A stretch of DNA of 64,000 nt from contig NC_037592.1 in assembly GCF_003073045.1 (NCBI RefSeq), positions 15,891,844-15,955,843 of the forward strand, given 5' to 3'. The stretch is from Pomacea canaliculata (Eukaryota; Mollusca; Gastropoda; Architaenioglossa; Ampullariidae). A model generated the notes under the pieces. That model saw only the letters and a list, made by a program, of their open reading frames with translations, made no database searches and was not told where the DNA came from. The position numbers and the translations under genes were made by a program. Positions 11,101 through 39,857 of the stretch are shown piece after piece (positions within the stretch are counted from its first letter, which is position 1; the number at the start of each line of letters is the position of its first letter).

Positions 11101-13600
11101 ACTAGAAAATTGTGTCAGAAACCAGTCATGAGGAAATTCTGCCCAAGTTTCCTTGAAAATCAAGGAACATCACCTTGACATTTACAAATAGAGTCACACA
11201 CAAACTATCAAAAACATTTCAATTTTCCTCATCCCAAATGAGAAAAAGACTGAACAAGGAAAATGCGTGTGCACATGCCCATGCACAAACAGGATAACTT
11301 ACAATGCACCAATTTAGATGAAGTCTTAAAAAAATACGAAAAATAACTTTTTAAAAATGTTTAAACTATGACTAACAAAAATAAACTGATATAGTTACCT
11401 GAAATCTGCTACATCACATAAAAGTAACCAAATAACAGTTTACTTTTGAGAGTTTAACTTTAAAAAATTTTTATGATCAATTTTTTTGTGTACACAATAA
11501 AACATGATTAACTTTGGGTTGGATGAGGTTATGACAGATTTTATTTGTGTTAAGAACCATGGAATTTAAGAGTTATTTATAACAATGGCCCAATTTCTAA
11601 AAAGCTTTCTTAAAGAATAAATGACAGATTTTAAATGCAGGGATCAACAATATCTATGAGGTTATGTGCATAAAATGCAACTTTGACCAGCAGTGGTGTC
11701 TCACAATAAAACACCATTTGAAACAATCTGAAAATAAAGCAAAAGGAACTAATTAATTGTTCTGTTTTGCCCCAGAGATGGAAGACTGACTCAGCAGTTA
11801 ATGTGTTAACCAATGATATTGATACAAGCAAAAGCATTCTCTGCCACATGCATTCAACAGCTCTTAAAAAGGTGCAACAGGATCAAGGAAAAAACAGTTT
11901 TCCTTACTCTGCACCTGCACTAAATTTGTGACTGGATTTCATCAACATCAAAGCTATGAAACACTAAATGCAGAGCCCAATGCTCACCAAGAGACCTCTG
12001 CCTGGTTAACATCTAACCACATTACTCTTGCTAGACAAATGGACGGTGGCATACATATATGATCAAGCTTTTAATTAAGCCCACTAAAACAGAATAAAAT
12101 GAAATGCAATGACTGGTGGACTAGCAAAGCCAGGAAAACCCCTACATGTGCTCATTACATGTTTTAGATATCCTCTTGTTATGCATATATAGATATTAAA
12201 CTCATGACTTCTACCTGACCTGCATGGTAGAATACATTATAGATTAATTCTTAGTCATCAGGAAAGAAGTCAAAGAAATAAGTATCTTAAACTACTCGTA
12301 TCACACAGCATAGATTTGTAAACCACAAAACAGAATACTGCTACAAATTATGCCCTTTAAAACTTTACACATTTTTATTTATTGATATTTCATATTTCAA
12401 ATGAGACCAAAAACTTTATTAGTTTATTAGGCTGATCTGCTCTTACCGCCCTTCCACCCACCAAAATCAACATTTTGTCTTGACAAGTAATCAGGAATAT
12501 AATCAAGTGAACGCATTGCCAGCCATTCAATTCCAAAGGCATGTCAGCCTTAACTTCCTCTCAGATATATCAATATTGCATGAGGAAAAGGAAAAACTTT
12601 AGTAACAGTATAATGAAATTGTCTTTTTTTTGATCACATGACACTGAAAAGCTGTTTCCTCCTGAATAAAAGAAGCATTAAAGTAATTTCAATTAAGACG
12701 TCAGATGCTGATGGGGACTGTCTACTGGTCTGCACTAACCAGCATGCAAAGAAGCTGATGGATAAACCATACATAACCAGGCTTTCTTTCTCTTCCTCTG
12801 AGGTGCATCCACCTTGTTTAAAAAAAGGAAATGTGTAATTTTGTGACCATTCTGTTGATGCTAACTTAAAATAGGTTGGCATATCCAGCAATAAAACTAA
12901 ACAAGAGGTAAGGACTTTTTATATTATAAACGGAATAGAATAGCATTGAAAAGAAAGGTCTAAATGGACACATCAGCTTTTGAGAATTTCATAGGTTTTG
13001 TGTGCAGACTGTGCACTATGACAGCCTTTGATGGATTTAAAAAACAAAACAAAGCTGTTTTATCTCGAGTAACATTCATTATGAAACAATGATCTAAATG
13101 TTATTCAACATATAACAGTAAGGAAGATGCTTTGATGTATTTTTAAGTTAATCCAAGTCCCTTAGATAACTGGTCCTTTTGATCCAAAAAAGTTGTTCCT
13201 AAGTTTGAGACCCATGCTAAAGCTAAGGTTTTTATCTTTCAGTCTCTGTCAGACAAGAAGAGCTAAAGAACATATCCTTTCATCAGATTAACTTTGTATG
13301 TTTTTATATAATATTGTTCCTGACAAACTAAGCCTTTATAAAATTTTGTTTTCATTAATCTAAATTTAGCCCCAAACCCCCTTTATAGAAAGAACATAAA
13401 CTTTAACACCAACATTGTACTTATGTTGGTATACCATACATCCACATTGTTCTTTAGCATTTCATGACCAACCTGATGATATGAGTAAAAGAAAAAAAAT
13501 AGTTTTCAAGCTGACTGTTTTTCATGGTGGTGGTTTGCAACCTGGGGGAAGGAGGGAAGGCAGGGGAGAGAAAATTCTGCTGCAGGACTTCAGGATATAG
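8188..13600. other. 3' UTR of the ETS gene and intergenic AT-rich sequence
   Basis: No supported coding exon. The ETS 3' UTR probably ends after AATAAA at 8463-8468 or 8834-8839. The rest is AT-rich with short random frames. On the minus strand AATAAA occurs near 12.41 kb and could end the CCDC59 transcript, implying a UTR of about 1.2 kb. Microsatellite-like CA/TG occurs near 10.34 kb. Confidence 0.5.
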
Positions 13601-13603
13601 AAG

Positions 13604-16600
13604 TTAAGATTGTAAATGCGCGCTGCTTTTGTGCTGCTTCTCCAATTTCTCAAGCAATATCTGTATATGGTTGTGAAGAACAGGCTGTCCTCGATTTGTG
13701 CGTTTGCACAGCTTCAAATGGCGCTCCTTCTTCTTTTTCTTATAATGATCCAGAGCTGCTTCTCTTTCTTTTTTCTTTCTCGTTGCCTCCTGGGAAAAAA
13801 AAAAAAAGGGGGCATACATCCCAGTATGACTACTAAAGTTGCATGCAGGGCCTTAAGTGTTATTAACCCATCTGCTGAAAGCAGCTACTTGTTTTCAGAT
13901 GAATAACAAAACTGTTTTTTTTTTCTTTTGGAAGAGACAATGGACTGCTCTATGCAGATACTTTTATTGCTTATATGAACTGAATACACATTTTACACAA
14001 AGAAGCATTAGCTCAGACTGATAATGTATTCACCTGTCAACATATGCATTACCCCAAAATTCAAGAAAATATATTCATGGTGACTAGGAGTAAACTCTCA
14101 CTTATGTAATATAAGACATTAAAATTACTTCTGCTTTTTTTCTTTTTTCTTCACATTTATTTTGGTACTTCCATTCTGCATTTGAAAATCTGGACACTTT
14201 CTTTTGCTGAAACCTGTGGAAAATAAAAATCACCCAAAATTCAAGCTTATGTGAGGCTCATGATACTCTTCTTAAAAGCCTGCTCTTCTTTTCCCTTGCC
14301 CTGTCCCAACTCACTCCACTCCCAGTTCTTTCTCATCTCTTTGTGTTTATCAAAACACACCACTGTCAACTTCGTAGAATTTAAAAGCTTTAACAGCACC
14401 AGTCTTCTGATAACCCCTTCTCCTCATAAATAAAGCTCTCAACTTATCTAAAGCATTATCTTAAATGTTAGACATCTAACAGTCATAGAGCTGAGATTTT
14501 TTCAACTTTTACTTTGCAAAACATTTAGGAAAATGCATTATAAAAATTCCCCCTCCCCAACTTTCTTTCATATTTACAAAAAAATTAATCCCTAACTTAA
14601 CAGTGACTGAATATTGTTTTCCAGTTTCTCTTGACTTTTTTTCTGATCCATTCAATCTCTTTTGCTTTTTTTTATCCAGGCATAACACAAAGCTTTTAAA
14701 AATGACAGGACTGTTAAGTTAAGACACTTAAAAAAAAACACTGTCTTGAGGCACAGAAGAACGAAGATTTCTTCATTAAAACTTGAATAATAAAATACAA
14801 GTCAAATGAAGATTTTACTTTGACTGATGACCCTTGTTTTTCTGAAGCTGTTTCTCATCTTCTGAACTCTGCTCTTCATTATACATGTGTTTTGAAGTTG
14901 AACTAGTAGCTCTCTCCTTTCTTTTCACTTTATTATACTCAAGTAGAATTTTTCGCTTTCGTATATCTGCAAAGCCCTGACCTGTGAATATAAAAAAATA
15001 TTTACTCAAAGGTAATTATAATTAAAAAGCTTAGGATAAGTCAATATTATAAAAAGCAAATACAGCATGCCAATTTAAAAAAAATTGTATATAAAGAGAA
15101 ATAGATTTAAAACAATCTAAAACGATGTAATGATATGGATAATGGTATGAAGGGATATAGGACTGTAAACAGTGTAGAAATGGAGTAGTTACATAATGGT
15201 GCACATGAAAGACAATATTGCAAAAGGAGTTCAAGATAGTAATTCATGGATAGTACATAGTGAACAAATATGTTTTTAGAGAACATTTGAATGTAGCATT
15301 TGAGTCAAAGTCAGAGTGGCAAAAGTAGCATATTTAGTAATTTGCTACTAGCTACTATTGCTACATTTGCCACTCTGACTTGACTCAAAGGCTACATTCA
15401 AATGTTCTCTGAAAATATATTTGTTCACTATGTACTATCGCAAATTGATCATCTGCTAGCATGTGACCAACAACAACTTACAAAATATCATAATTTATCA
15501 CAAAGGTACATGCTAAAAGAAAAATGACAAAATAAATTATGCACTGTAAAAGAAGGATCAACTAAGCTAATCCTTTAATTAATGCATGTCTAAAGAAAAG
15601 CTAATACTACCCACAAAACCAAAGCTAAACTGATATGACTGAAAAGGAATGAGCAGATCACTGGTAATTTTAGCTAGAGTTGTCATTTCAGAAGTTTTGT
15701 TTAATTTTGTGCTTGATGAGGGCTTTTCTGTTGAAATGATAGACCAATGGGCACAGCTCCACTATGCTGTCTTCATTTATCTGACATTTCTTGCTTACAT
15801 TGAATCTGTCAGCAGGCAGCTATTGGATGACAACTGTGGATTTCCTGCTGAAGTTTTGAAGTATTCATGCAGAGGGCTCATAGTGCAGACAGAAAGTCCA
15901 TCAGGAAGACAATGTGTTGTGGCATTTTTTTTGTGCTGAGAAAGCTTGCAACAAAGCTGAAAGTGTTGTCAGTAGAGATGAGATTACCGCTGGGGGACAA
16001 CTCACTGAGGCTGGTCTGTACAGCTGGATGTACAATTTACTTCCACTGCTCCTTGTTGCATCATTGATATAGTTGTGAGTCCCCTTGCTGGTGGGATAGC
16101 ATTTGTGGATCTCATCCAGTTCAAGTGCTCATAGGGCAATATGACTCTGGAACTTCTTGGATGTAAAACTATGAATATTCAAGTCCTGGGCCTTGTGGAT
16201 ACCCTTTCCATTTGAGAGACCCACAGTGAATGAGCAGACTTGCAGAATATCAGTATTTCCTCTGCAGTTCCTATACTTGCTGATGAGGATTTTGGTGCTT
16301 AAGATTTCTGTTATGAGTGCCTGGAGTTTTCTAAGGGGTGGATGGGACTGGAGATGGTCAAATTTCTGTTGCTGGATAAGGAATTTTCTACTGGCATCTA
16401 GCTAACAATGGCTATCTTTTCTATTTCTACGGAGAGCATAGTCTTCATGGCACCAAAAACAGTTCTAAGGCCAAAAATTAATTTCAAATCCAACTCTAAG
16501 TAAGCCGCTTAATTGGACTCTGTAGGTTTCCTGCAGCGTGCACTGAAGCATTCCAGACTGCCACGTCATTGGCATGCATGTTGGAGACGTGTAGGTATGT

Positions 16601-17199
16601 TGATAATGACCTGGTGTAAATGTTATTCCTAAACATTGAGGGGATCCCCATTTACTTATGGAACACCTTCGCTTGTCTTGACGCGCATACCCTCATTTCC
16701 ACCAAGTACTTTGAACAATCTGCCATAAAGGAAGGACTTATCTAGAAACACCATGTGGTATAACCGGAGACGTTAAACCCTCGTTAAACATCTCTGGTAT
16801 AGCCAAGAGCTGGGCCTCTCAACGCAATGATAAGGACAGTTTCAAGCTTGTCCAGATGAATGGGATCTAATATGCAGCTGTTATTTGTCCTTTTTGTTGC
16901 AGATTGTAAGATTCTTGTCCTTGTTCATGCCAAGAGACTGACAATATTTCTGTCATATACATACACAAAAAGGCACACACACACGAGGAGTGCGGTGTAC
17001 CATATCATTCATAGTTTAGTATTCCCATGGCAGAAATTAACAATAAACTCCGAGAAAATATTCATTTTCATTATCTAAATTTAAAGGCATAATTATTCTT
17101 ACCTTGAGTATGACTTCCATTTACATATTTGTATCTGCTCTTATCATCTGCCTTAAATTTTCTCTTGTACGAACTTCTGCGCTTCGAATTGGTCTCCAT
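13604..17199 (-). CDS. CCDC59: CCDC59 / TTF-1-associated protein 26 (TAP26) homologue
   Basis: Small, very basic nuclear protein. In mammals CCDC59/TAP26 associates with thyroid transcription factor 1; its yeast relative is a ribosome-biogenesis factor. Four minus-strand exons: 17199-17103 (ATG start), 14981-14819, 14213-14129 and 13789-13604 (TAA), with phases 1, 2 and 0, all GT-AG, about 176 residues (human about 240). Landmarks match the human protein from memory. GQGFADIRKRK at the exon 1/2 junction corresponds to GQGFAFRRKLK. The end has lysine/arginine-rich coiled-coil sequence EREAALDHYKKKKKERHLK followed by TNRGQP, like human YKKKKMEVFK and TKKGQP. The middle is shorter than in human. 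The start fits because basic coding sequence begins right at this ATG. It is divergent with ZC3H11A, and a perfect CRE lies 167 bp upstream of the ATG. Confidence 0.85.
15249..15439. mobile_element. Fold-back (long inverted repeat) element in CCDC59 intron 1
   Basis: Two arms of about 80 bp are near-perfect reverse complements: the left starts GATAGTACATAGTGAACAAA at 15249, the right ends TTTGTTCACTATGTACTATC at 15439. About 25 bp with TAGC-rich palindromic sequence separate them. Total length is about 190 bp. This is a MITE/fold-back structure able to form a long hairpin in RNA. No clear target-site duplication is visible, so the superfamily is not assigned. Confidence 0.75.
15650..16900 (-). 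pseudogene. Decayed coding-like fragment, family not identified
   Basis: Read on the minus strand, long stretches translate openly but hop between frames. Successive pieces include ILDPIHLDKLETVLIIALRG (about 16.83 kb), NIYTRSLSTYLHVSNMHAND (about 16.6 kb), a stretch beginning RKFLIQQQKFDHLQ (about 16.38 kb) running through ALITEILSTKILISKY, and then IHKAQDLNIHSFTSKKFQSH (about 16.17 kb). The stops and frame shifts are what an old processed pseudogene or degenerate transposon protein shows. It sits wholly inside CCDC59 intron 1. I do not recognise the parent protein. Confidence 0.35.
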
Positions 17200-17365
17200 G
17201 TTTTCATAGGTTGTAGCCTCGCAGTTACAAGGTACCGCTAATATAAAACTCTGATTTATTAAATAGCATTAATCTAAGGGATAAATTATTTATCAATTAT
17301 TCAATATAATATGGAAGATTGACTATTTCAAATAAAACTTGCATTCACTGCATCCCACCAAAACG

Positions 17366-17373
17366 TGACGTCA
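17366..17373. promoter_or_regulatory. CRE upstream of CCDC59
   Basis: Perfect TGACGTCA, 167 bp upstream of the predicted CCDC59 start codon on the minus strand. A CREB/ATF site at this distance is a plausible promoter element for CCDC59, possibly shared with divergent ZC3H11A. Confidence 0.4.
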
Positions 17374-19139
17374 TCAACAAAGAGGATGTTTATGTGTAAT
17401 GATATTTGTCTGTTTAAGTCATCGATTCCTTGATTACAATCAAGGATTTATTTCACTTTCAACATTTGGTAAGATAAACACATAAATAATTCAACACTTT
17501 TTACAGAAAGCGTGATACTTGTACGTTAATCGTTTAAATTGTTTGTACCTAATACTGACACAGGCGACATTTTGAACCCAAAAGGTGATGATCTAACCAG
17601 TAGTGCGACAAAAAAAACGAATGTTAATGTTTCACGGGAAACATTGAATACTTTAACACGAACAAAAATTTTAAAATTACAATTTAACGTAAACAAATTA
17701 AGATACGGTTATCTGTTGGACTGAAAAGATATGCTTTTACTGAAACAATTACGCAGTGTCAAAATGAGCTGAAGGATACTAAACTATGAGTACTGCTTGT
17801 AAGTATCCTTATTACGTCTGTACTCTCGCGGATTTAGTGGATGTTCGCCATATTTTTAATCAACATTTTCTAGAAAAAATGTGCAGCTTTAAGTCTTTCT
17901 TATGTTCGAGAACGCTATACGAGAGAGAAGTTAGGGTCATTGATCATGGGTGAATTTTTTCCGTGCCACCAAAACTAGTAGGCTAATTGACAGTAAAATA
18001 TATCAGATCATGCGATTGCATTATTACCAACATTTCAATAGTTGTTATTTTCCCGGCACTCTCTTTCTGGCATTTGTTGAAAAATTAACAAACTTTTAAT
18101 AAGAAAAGTAACATAACATAAAGGCATCTAAGTTAGATATTACTTTGTCTTCACTATTTAGACAATAAGAGGCAGGTTATGGCTTAAGAGGATTAATTTA
18201 ACTGTGCATTATTTTACCTAAAAACTGGCAGGGACAAAAAGTCAGTCGGTTATACATTTTTATTTAACCTGATGATATAGGTAATAAAAGTATGCAAGGG
18301 TATTGATGAAATCATTAAAGATACAGTTTTACAGGAGATTGTAAGCCATGAATAAATTTCAGCACAATATTTTCAGCAATTTCATATTTTAGCATGCATT
18401 CTTTTGTTTAAGTATTATATAATGCTGTAAAGACAGATGAAATTTATGTCATCAGTGGCAGGTAATAAATAACATTAAAGGTCTAGAACTCTGATTTTAG
18501 CTGTAAAATTTTCTGCATGTTTTTTTAATAGGTTGTCAACAGCTATGGCTTGCAAAACTTTCTATATTTTATGATATACTCTGGTAAACTTTGTCATCTA
18601 CTGCATCAGTGATAGTTAAAATAGCAATTAAATAAAGAGATGTTAACTATTGGTAAAACACCGTAATAAAATAACTGAAGTTGAATGTTAAGACGCTCAC
18701 AATTGCAATCCAGCAAATTCCAAAACAATTAATGCAGGGAAAATAAAAATGTTTTGGTAAGTAGAATACCATATACTAAATGCCGGTAGCATCAGCAACC
18801 TAACCTCTGGAGGAGTAACAGTCTTAAATAAAATGCTAAAAAGGATAAGTAAGGTCAACATTCCTGGTGATTTGCCAAACATGAGGACCTGATGAGCAAG
18901 TGGGTCACACCTTATGCTTCCTACCTATATCAGAAAAGTTGTGGTAAGTTTATAATTAACATTGGTGTGCCATTAATTTTTAACCTGCTAATAGAGAAGA
19001 TTTTGGGGAGTTACATAAAAGTGAAACAAGTGATAGCTAAAGGTGGGTTTTTTTTCCATTTGCACTTGTTTTATAAATGGTGTAGTCAGCAAATTTTTAA
19101 TATTATGCATACACAAAAGGTGGAATCTGGCACGTAATG

Positions 19140-20055
19140 TGGTTGGGCATCGTGGTACTTGCTCTCTCAAAGGCACACACTCAGTCTCACAGACTTTCAC
19201 ACACTTGACGCGAGCAACGAAGCCAGTCAATCCTCAGTGGACACAAAACACAACGTAAGTTTATTGGCGGTCATAAAGTGCGACCCACCAACTCAAAAGT
19301 TGGAAAGAAAACAATCATTACGCCAAATACAAAGTAAAGCAAACGGAGGAGAGCCCCTCCACTGATAACAAAATATTATCATACATAAACATTTAGACAC
19401 CCCCCCCCCCAAACAAACTAATGGTGTCCGCTTGGTCCGGCGCGACACAGTGTTCACAACAACTATGGTTATCCGCCTTCCAGGCCTCTGCCTGATGCAA
19501 TGCGATGCTGACGCACTCAGTTTGATGACTGACAGCAAGCTGTCCGGCTTGTGACATTGCCGCATACAAAAAACACAGAGAAATGTGACTTGTCAGGACA
19601 TTCCCAAGACTCTAAGCTAGGGAACGTGCATGTAGCAGAATCCTAAGCACAACAGCATCACACAGAAGGCACAGGAGACACCACCATTTGCCAGGACCCA
19701 TTCCAAAGCCAGGGAATGCACAGCCGAGTCCTCAGCACACTGTCGGTTCAATCCCAGGTCTTCAATAAGATAGTCCTGGTCTAACCTTTGGGAGAAGAAA
19801 GCTTCTGCTCTTCCTAGAAATAGGGTCCCTGCCCCCCTGTCCCGTCAGGACCCTCAACAAAAGACCCTATTAGGTATGTTCCCTGACTTACGATGGTGGC
19901 TGTGTTACGTCCTGGTCCCGCCCTGTCCCAGCTGAGAGATGTTCGACATGCTGGCCCTTTCTCTGGCCAGAGTAAACAGCTGGCTACACCGGTCCCTGGG
20001 CATCCCCTCATGGTCCCTGCACCTCGACTACCTCTGCAGCAAGCAACACGCAACA
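19140..20055. repeat. GC-rich insertion-like block
   Basis: A block of about 0.9 kb with more balanced base composition, many CpG/CCCTG motifs and a C10 run sits abruptly between AT-rich sequences. It has a box-B-like GGTTCAATCCC at about 19.75 kb but no box A that I can pair with it. No long open frame with a known domain. Probably a non-autonomous transposable element or an old retroelement piece; the class is unknown. Confidence 0.35.
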
Positions 20056-21610
20056 GAATCACTGAATGTGTATTTTATGTTTTTTCTACAAGTATAAACA
20101 AAAATGGGAGACAGTTGCTTGCATTTGAGTGTAAGGAAATGTTGATAAGTTTTGGGGTAAAATTTGTCACTTGTAATTTTGTTTTGCCTTTATAAATTTA
20201 AAAAATCAAAAATAGGTGTGCTGATTGATATAATTTAAGGAAAACTCAACCACAGTTAAAAATCTAATTTTTCTCTAGCCTACCTAAGTATAATTTATCA
20301 GTGGACACTATTTTGTATTTTCAGGTAGGAGCATCGAGTGTGGTTACAGACCCTACAAGAAGACCATGTACTCCCTCCCCTCCCCATTTCATACTGTTCC
20401 TTTCCCAGATAAATGAATTCACTTAAAAACAATTTTTAAATTTTAACTTTAATTTGATTTTTTTGTTTTGTTTTTGATTTGTTAAAAAAATATAAAGTGG
20501 GAAAAGAAAACAATATTGCCAAAAAAAAAAAATTTGCCAGAAAAAGGAAAAAAGGCTCTGTTGAAAAAAAAAGTTTTAATGAATAATCCCACAAAAGCAT
20601 TTAATCAAAATGACCATTGTAATTGTCAACAAATACTATTGTTTGTTGTTCAGTTTTGGATTAAATCATCTTTTCACATATCAGTCACAGAGAGGAAAGA
20701 TTGTTAAGCTGAGTGACTGCACAGCTTTATTGTCAGCATCTGGCAAAACATTTTCAAGAGGGGATAGGTAGTAACTACTGCTGCTGTCTGTAATAGCACA
20801 TGTAACAGTAGAAATGAAAGAATCAGTGTTTACATTATATTGCCAGAACAGTGAAAAATTATTTGATTTGAATGATTTCATATGTACACATTGAAAGCTG
20901 GAAGTGTGTGCTGCTGATTTTGTCTGTCTGGTGTGTTCTGGGAAAGCTCTTGTGAACATAGCCAAAAGAGACATTTTTTGTGTTGTAAGAAATTTCCTAA
21001 TGAACTGGATCTGATCTGACAATGAAGAGACATTTTTTTTATTCATAGATAATTTTTAGACCTTTTATTTCTGTATTTTTTTTAATCAGTGTGATCCGAA
21101 TGCCAAAGTAGAAAGTCTTGTCAATATTTTCCCTTCACTATGTGTCAGAGCAGTACTTTAATCCAACAAATGACATCTTTTTTTTACTGTTGATATTATA
21201 ATGGCATTACCCTTGTGAAGAGAAAAAGTTGGGTATTGTGAAATGGCATTATTACAGATTGTGTGTACAAAATGAGCATGTTACTCAGTATAGCTGTGGG
21301 TTATACATGATGAGACAGTTGCTAAGCTTTAGGCAAAAATCTGTTGAAAGCAACACTTTTAACATTGTATAAAACCTACAAATTAGTAAGGACTGCAGAA
21401 ATAGAGAAACCTGAAAGGATTAGTGCTCTGAGGGGTTTCTTCATTTCTGGAAGTTTGCTGGAGACAAAGAGTGGGATCCATTTCTGTGGCACTGCCTCAC
21501 CAGGTTCCTTTCGTCAAGTGTGAAATTCTTTTCAGCCATTACAAGCTTCAGTTTAAAGATATCAAGTTCAACTTCAGAATCTTCAACAACCAAGTTTAAA
21601 GCAGCTGAAA

Positions 21611-37116
<15,506 letters not shown>

Positions 37117-39800
37117 ACCCCAATCCCCCCTTAATCCACCTGCAACATTTTGACTAATCTTCTTTGTTAGAATTGTTACATGTTGTCATGAGTGTTGTCA
37201 TGGCTTCTGTGAATTCATGAACATGAGACTGGAGCAAATATGGGCAAATATTTTACATTGGTTGGAGATGTAATACTTTAAAGCAGAAAAAAAAGGAAAA
37301 AAACATGTTTCTGTATCAGTTTTTTGACACAAGTACTGCATCTCACATCACCTTTGTGTTTGCATTGACTTTGGAGGAAGAATGATAGAGCTATGAGACA
37401 TGAATGTGGAAATGGATTTGATGACTTAACAGAGCCAAGTGTTTATCTGTGGACACATCAGCTCTGATGAGTCAGCCTTTGCTTTTATGATCAGAGGACT
37501 GCTGTTCTTTTCGCTCAGAAAGTTCTTCTGCTCAAAAGATGTGATTAGTGCTTGATATACTTAGGAGATGCATATGATGTGAAATGTTTGTTTGAACAAA
37601 GATGTGTACAAACATTTGTCCATGTTAAAAATAATGCACAGCCATTTTTTTTTTTTAAATTGCATGTTAAGATGTATATCGTAGGCCAAAACACGTGAAG
37701 TGTAGCATTCCTCAGGCATTATCTTTATGTTGATGTTTCAGATACTCGGAGGTCTAGAACATTATACAACAGTAAAGTTGATTTGTCTCTTCCAAAAGGT
37801 GACTGAAAGGATAAAAAAAATTTTTAAAATGTACAACTCACACATTTGCAGATATGGTACTTAAAGTGCTGAAGATGATGTTTTAAAATTAAATAATAGT
37901 GCAATCTCTTCTGATAAGCCTGATTTTACTTGAAGTTTGAACTGTCATTAAAAAAAAACCCAGAGGTATGACATTGTTCAGATGATTTGTATGATTATCA
38001 CCATGTGGCATTTGTGCTGAGATTTTTTATTTTATAAAGCTTCTATACTTGAAAAGTAAAGCTACATTATATTAATAAATCTCGTTTTGGGCATCTCTTA
38101 CTGTGTAAGACAAATTGCCTATCTCTTGCTTGCTTCCTTGAATGTTTTCCTTCACTGATAAAAATCAAATGAAGAAAATCTTGCAAGCCTTTTCCTATGA
38201 TGGTTGCTTCAGAGCAGTTTCCAACATCCTTCACTTTATGATATAGGCGAAATTGTTTGAAAATACTCCTACATGTGGAATAAAGCCAATTTTCCTCAAG
38301 TAGGCATTAATGCTTGACTTCAGCATCAAAGCAATCCACGCAGTTATGATGATACAGCTTAAGGAATGATTGCAATGCATGTAATGCAGTGAATATACCA
38401 TATTAGTACTTCACAATTTTCACCTTGTAATAAAGTATGTGAATCAATTGCTTTTGTTTGTTAAGCTGCATGCATTCAGTTCCACAAGGATTGTGTGTCT
38501 GTCAAAGTGATTACAATTTAATTTAAGCTAGTTAAATAGGCTTTAAAAATAACTTTTGCTGTTACAGACTTAGTAAATAGACTGAACAGCTAGAAAACAT
38601 TTTTTGAAATCATTGTATTACTTTCATTTTTATGAAATTACACTTGTAGCCCAAGTGGAGCTCTAAGATGATTTGCAGCTGTACAAATATGCATTATACC
38701 CACAAAAAATCAAAATAGCTGCAATTCTTTAAGCATTATGTGTAACTTATCCAATAGTTTGTTTTTTTTTTGGCTGAAAAAAGAGCCAGAACCTTTTCCT
38801 TACCTTCCTATTGACAAATATAGCTAATACAACATCACATGTTAGTCTACAACTGCATTAGAATATGCCATACCCATTAACATAAAAAGAACAACATGCC
38901 TAGGACTGCAAATAAAATGACCTGAATTTTATCTAAGATGCTCATTGGATACAATAGATATTTAGTCCATTCAGAGGGATTTCTGTTTCATTTGACCAGA
39001 TTTATAGCAGTCTTTTAGGCTGGAAAGGTATTTTTTAGTATTGTCAACAAAATTGTGGCTTAATCAAAGTACATTTTGCGTGCCACTTAAATTTGCTGAC
39101 GTGTTTCTGGCAGTTTGTCTAAATCGGTGGTGCCTAACCTTTTCTTGCCCGAGGGTCACACTCGACATGATATAAAATCTCGCGGGCCACAACATGGCAG
39201 ATTTGCCAGAATCATGACATTAAAAATGAAATTTAATGTGTCGGATTAAAATGAGCGGGCCGGATGGGCCCTGCAGGCCATAGGCATCCCTGGTCTAAGT
39301 TGACCTCCCTGTTAACATTCTGAACAATACTTTACACTTGCTGCCAATTAGGTTTTCTTACCATTTGTTACCACCTTCACATGGGTTTTGCTACCATTTT
39401 CAAAGGTCATATGCCATTCATAACTTCCTCCCCTTACCTTTTATCATTTTTGTTACTTTAGGATGAGGTGGAGAGCATTTAGTACTTTCATCAGTATGAT
39501 ACAGCCTTCAGTGCTGATGCAATGTTAAGTAACATTCACACCCCCACTTTAACAGTAACCTTATGTCACTATGTCCAGCTCCTTTATGCTGCATGGCTTG
39601 CCTCAGTACATATCAAGAATGAATGCACGTAATCAGAATATGTAATATTAATAAACAGTAACCTTTTGTGCATTAATGGCATGTTTTGGCTATAGCCTTC
39701 TTCACTATTTGGCTTTATAATTATCACTGTTAGTGAAAGAATTGTATACTTGTACAAGTTCACCAGTTAATAAACAGAAATTGTCATTGGATTGCTCAGA
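37117..39800 (+). other. ZC3H11A 3' UTR and downstream
   Basis: Non-coding, AT-rich. AATAAA signals at 38074, 38279 and 38429 are the likely polyadenylation sites, giving a 3' UTR of about 1.0-1.3 kb. A hAT-like MITE follows at 39125-39292. The gene converges on PIFO, whose stop is at 39858. Confidence 0.55.
39125..39292. mobile_element. hAT-type MITE with 8-bp target-site duplication
   Basis: The 168-bp element starts CGGTGGTGCCTAACCTTTT and ends GGCATCCCTG, the imperfect inverted ends typical of hAT elements (CAGxGGTGCCCAACC...). The inside has the characteristic 'gagggtcac...gcgggcc' pattern. It is flanked by GTCTAAAT and GTCTAAGT, an 8-bp duplication with one mismatch, the size made by hAT transposases. 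Confidence 0.75.
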
Positions 39801-39857
39801 ATAGAAACTCAGTGATGTTCAGTCTTGGGAGACAAACCAAGCCTTTTCATCACATTG

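Larger units (their letters stand above)
17200..21610. other. Divergent intergenic region CCDC59/ZC3H11A
   Basis: No coding exon supported. The 5' UTR of ZC3H11A and a shared promoter region presumably lie here. A perfect CRE (TGACGTCA) is at 17366-17373. The part from about 19.14 to 20.05 kb is clearly more GC-rich than its flanks and may be an insertion (separate entry). Confidence 0.45.

Noticed and set aside
15649..15939. 96-codon plus-strand frame in CCDC59 intron 1
   Set aside because: It overlaps the decayed minus-strand fragment and shows no family resemblance; likely a shadow frame.
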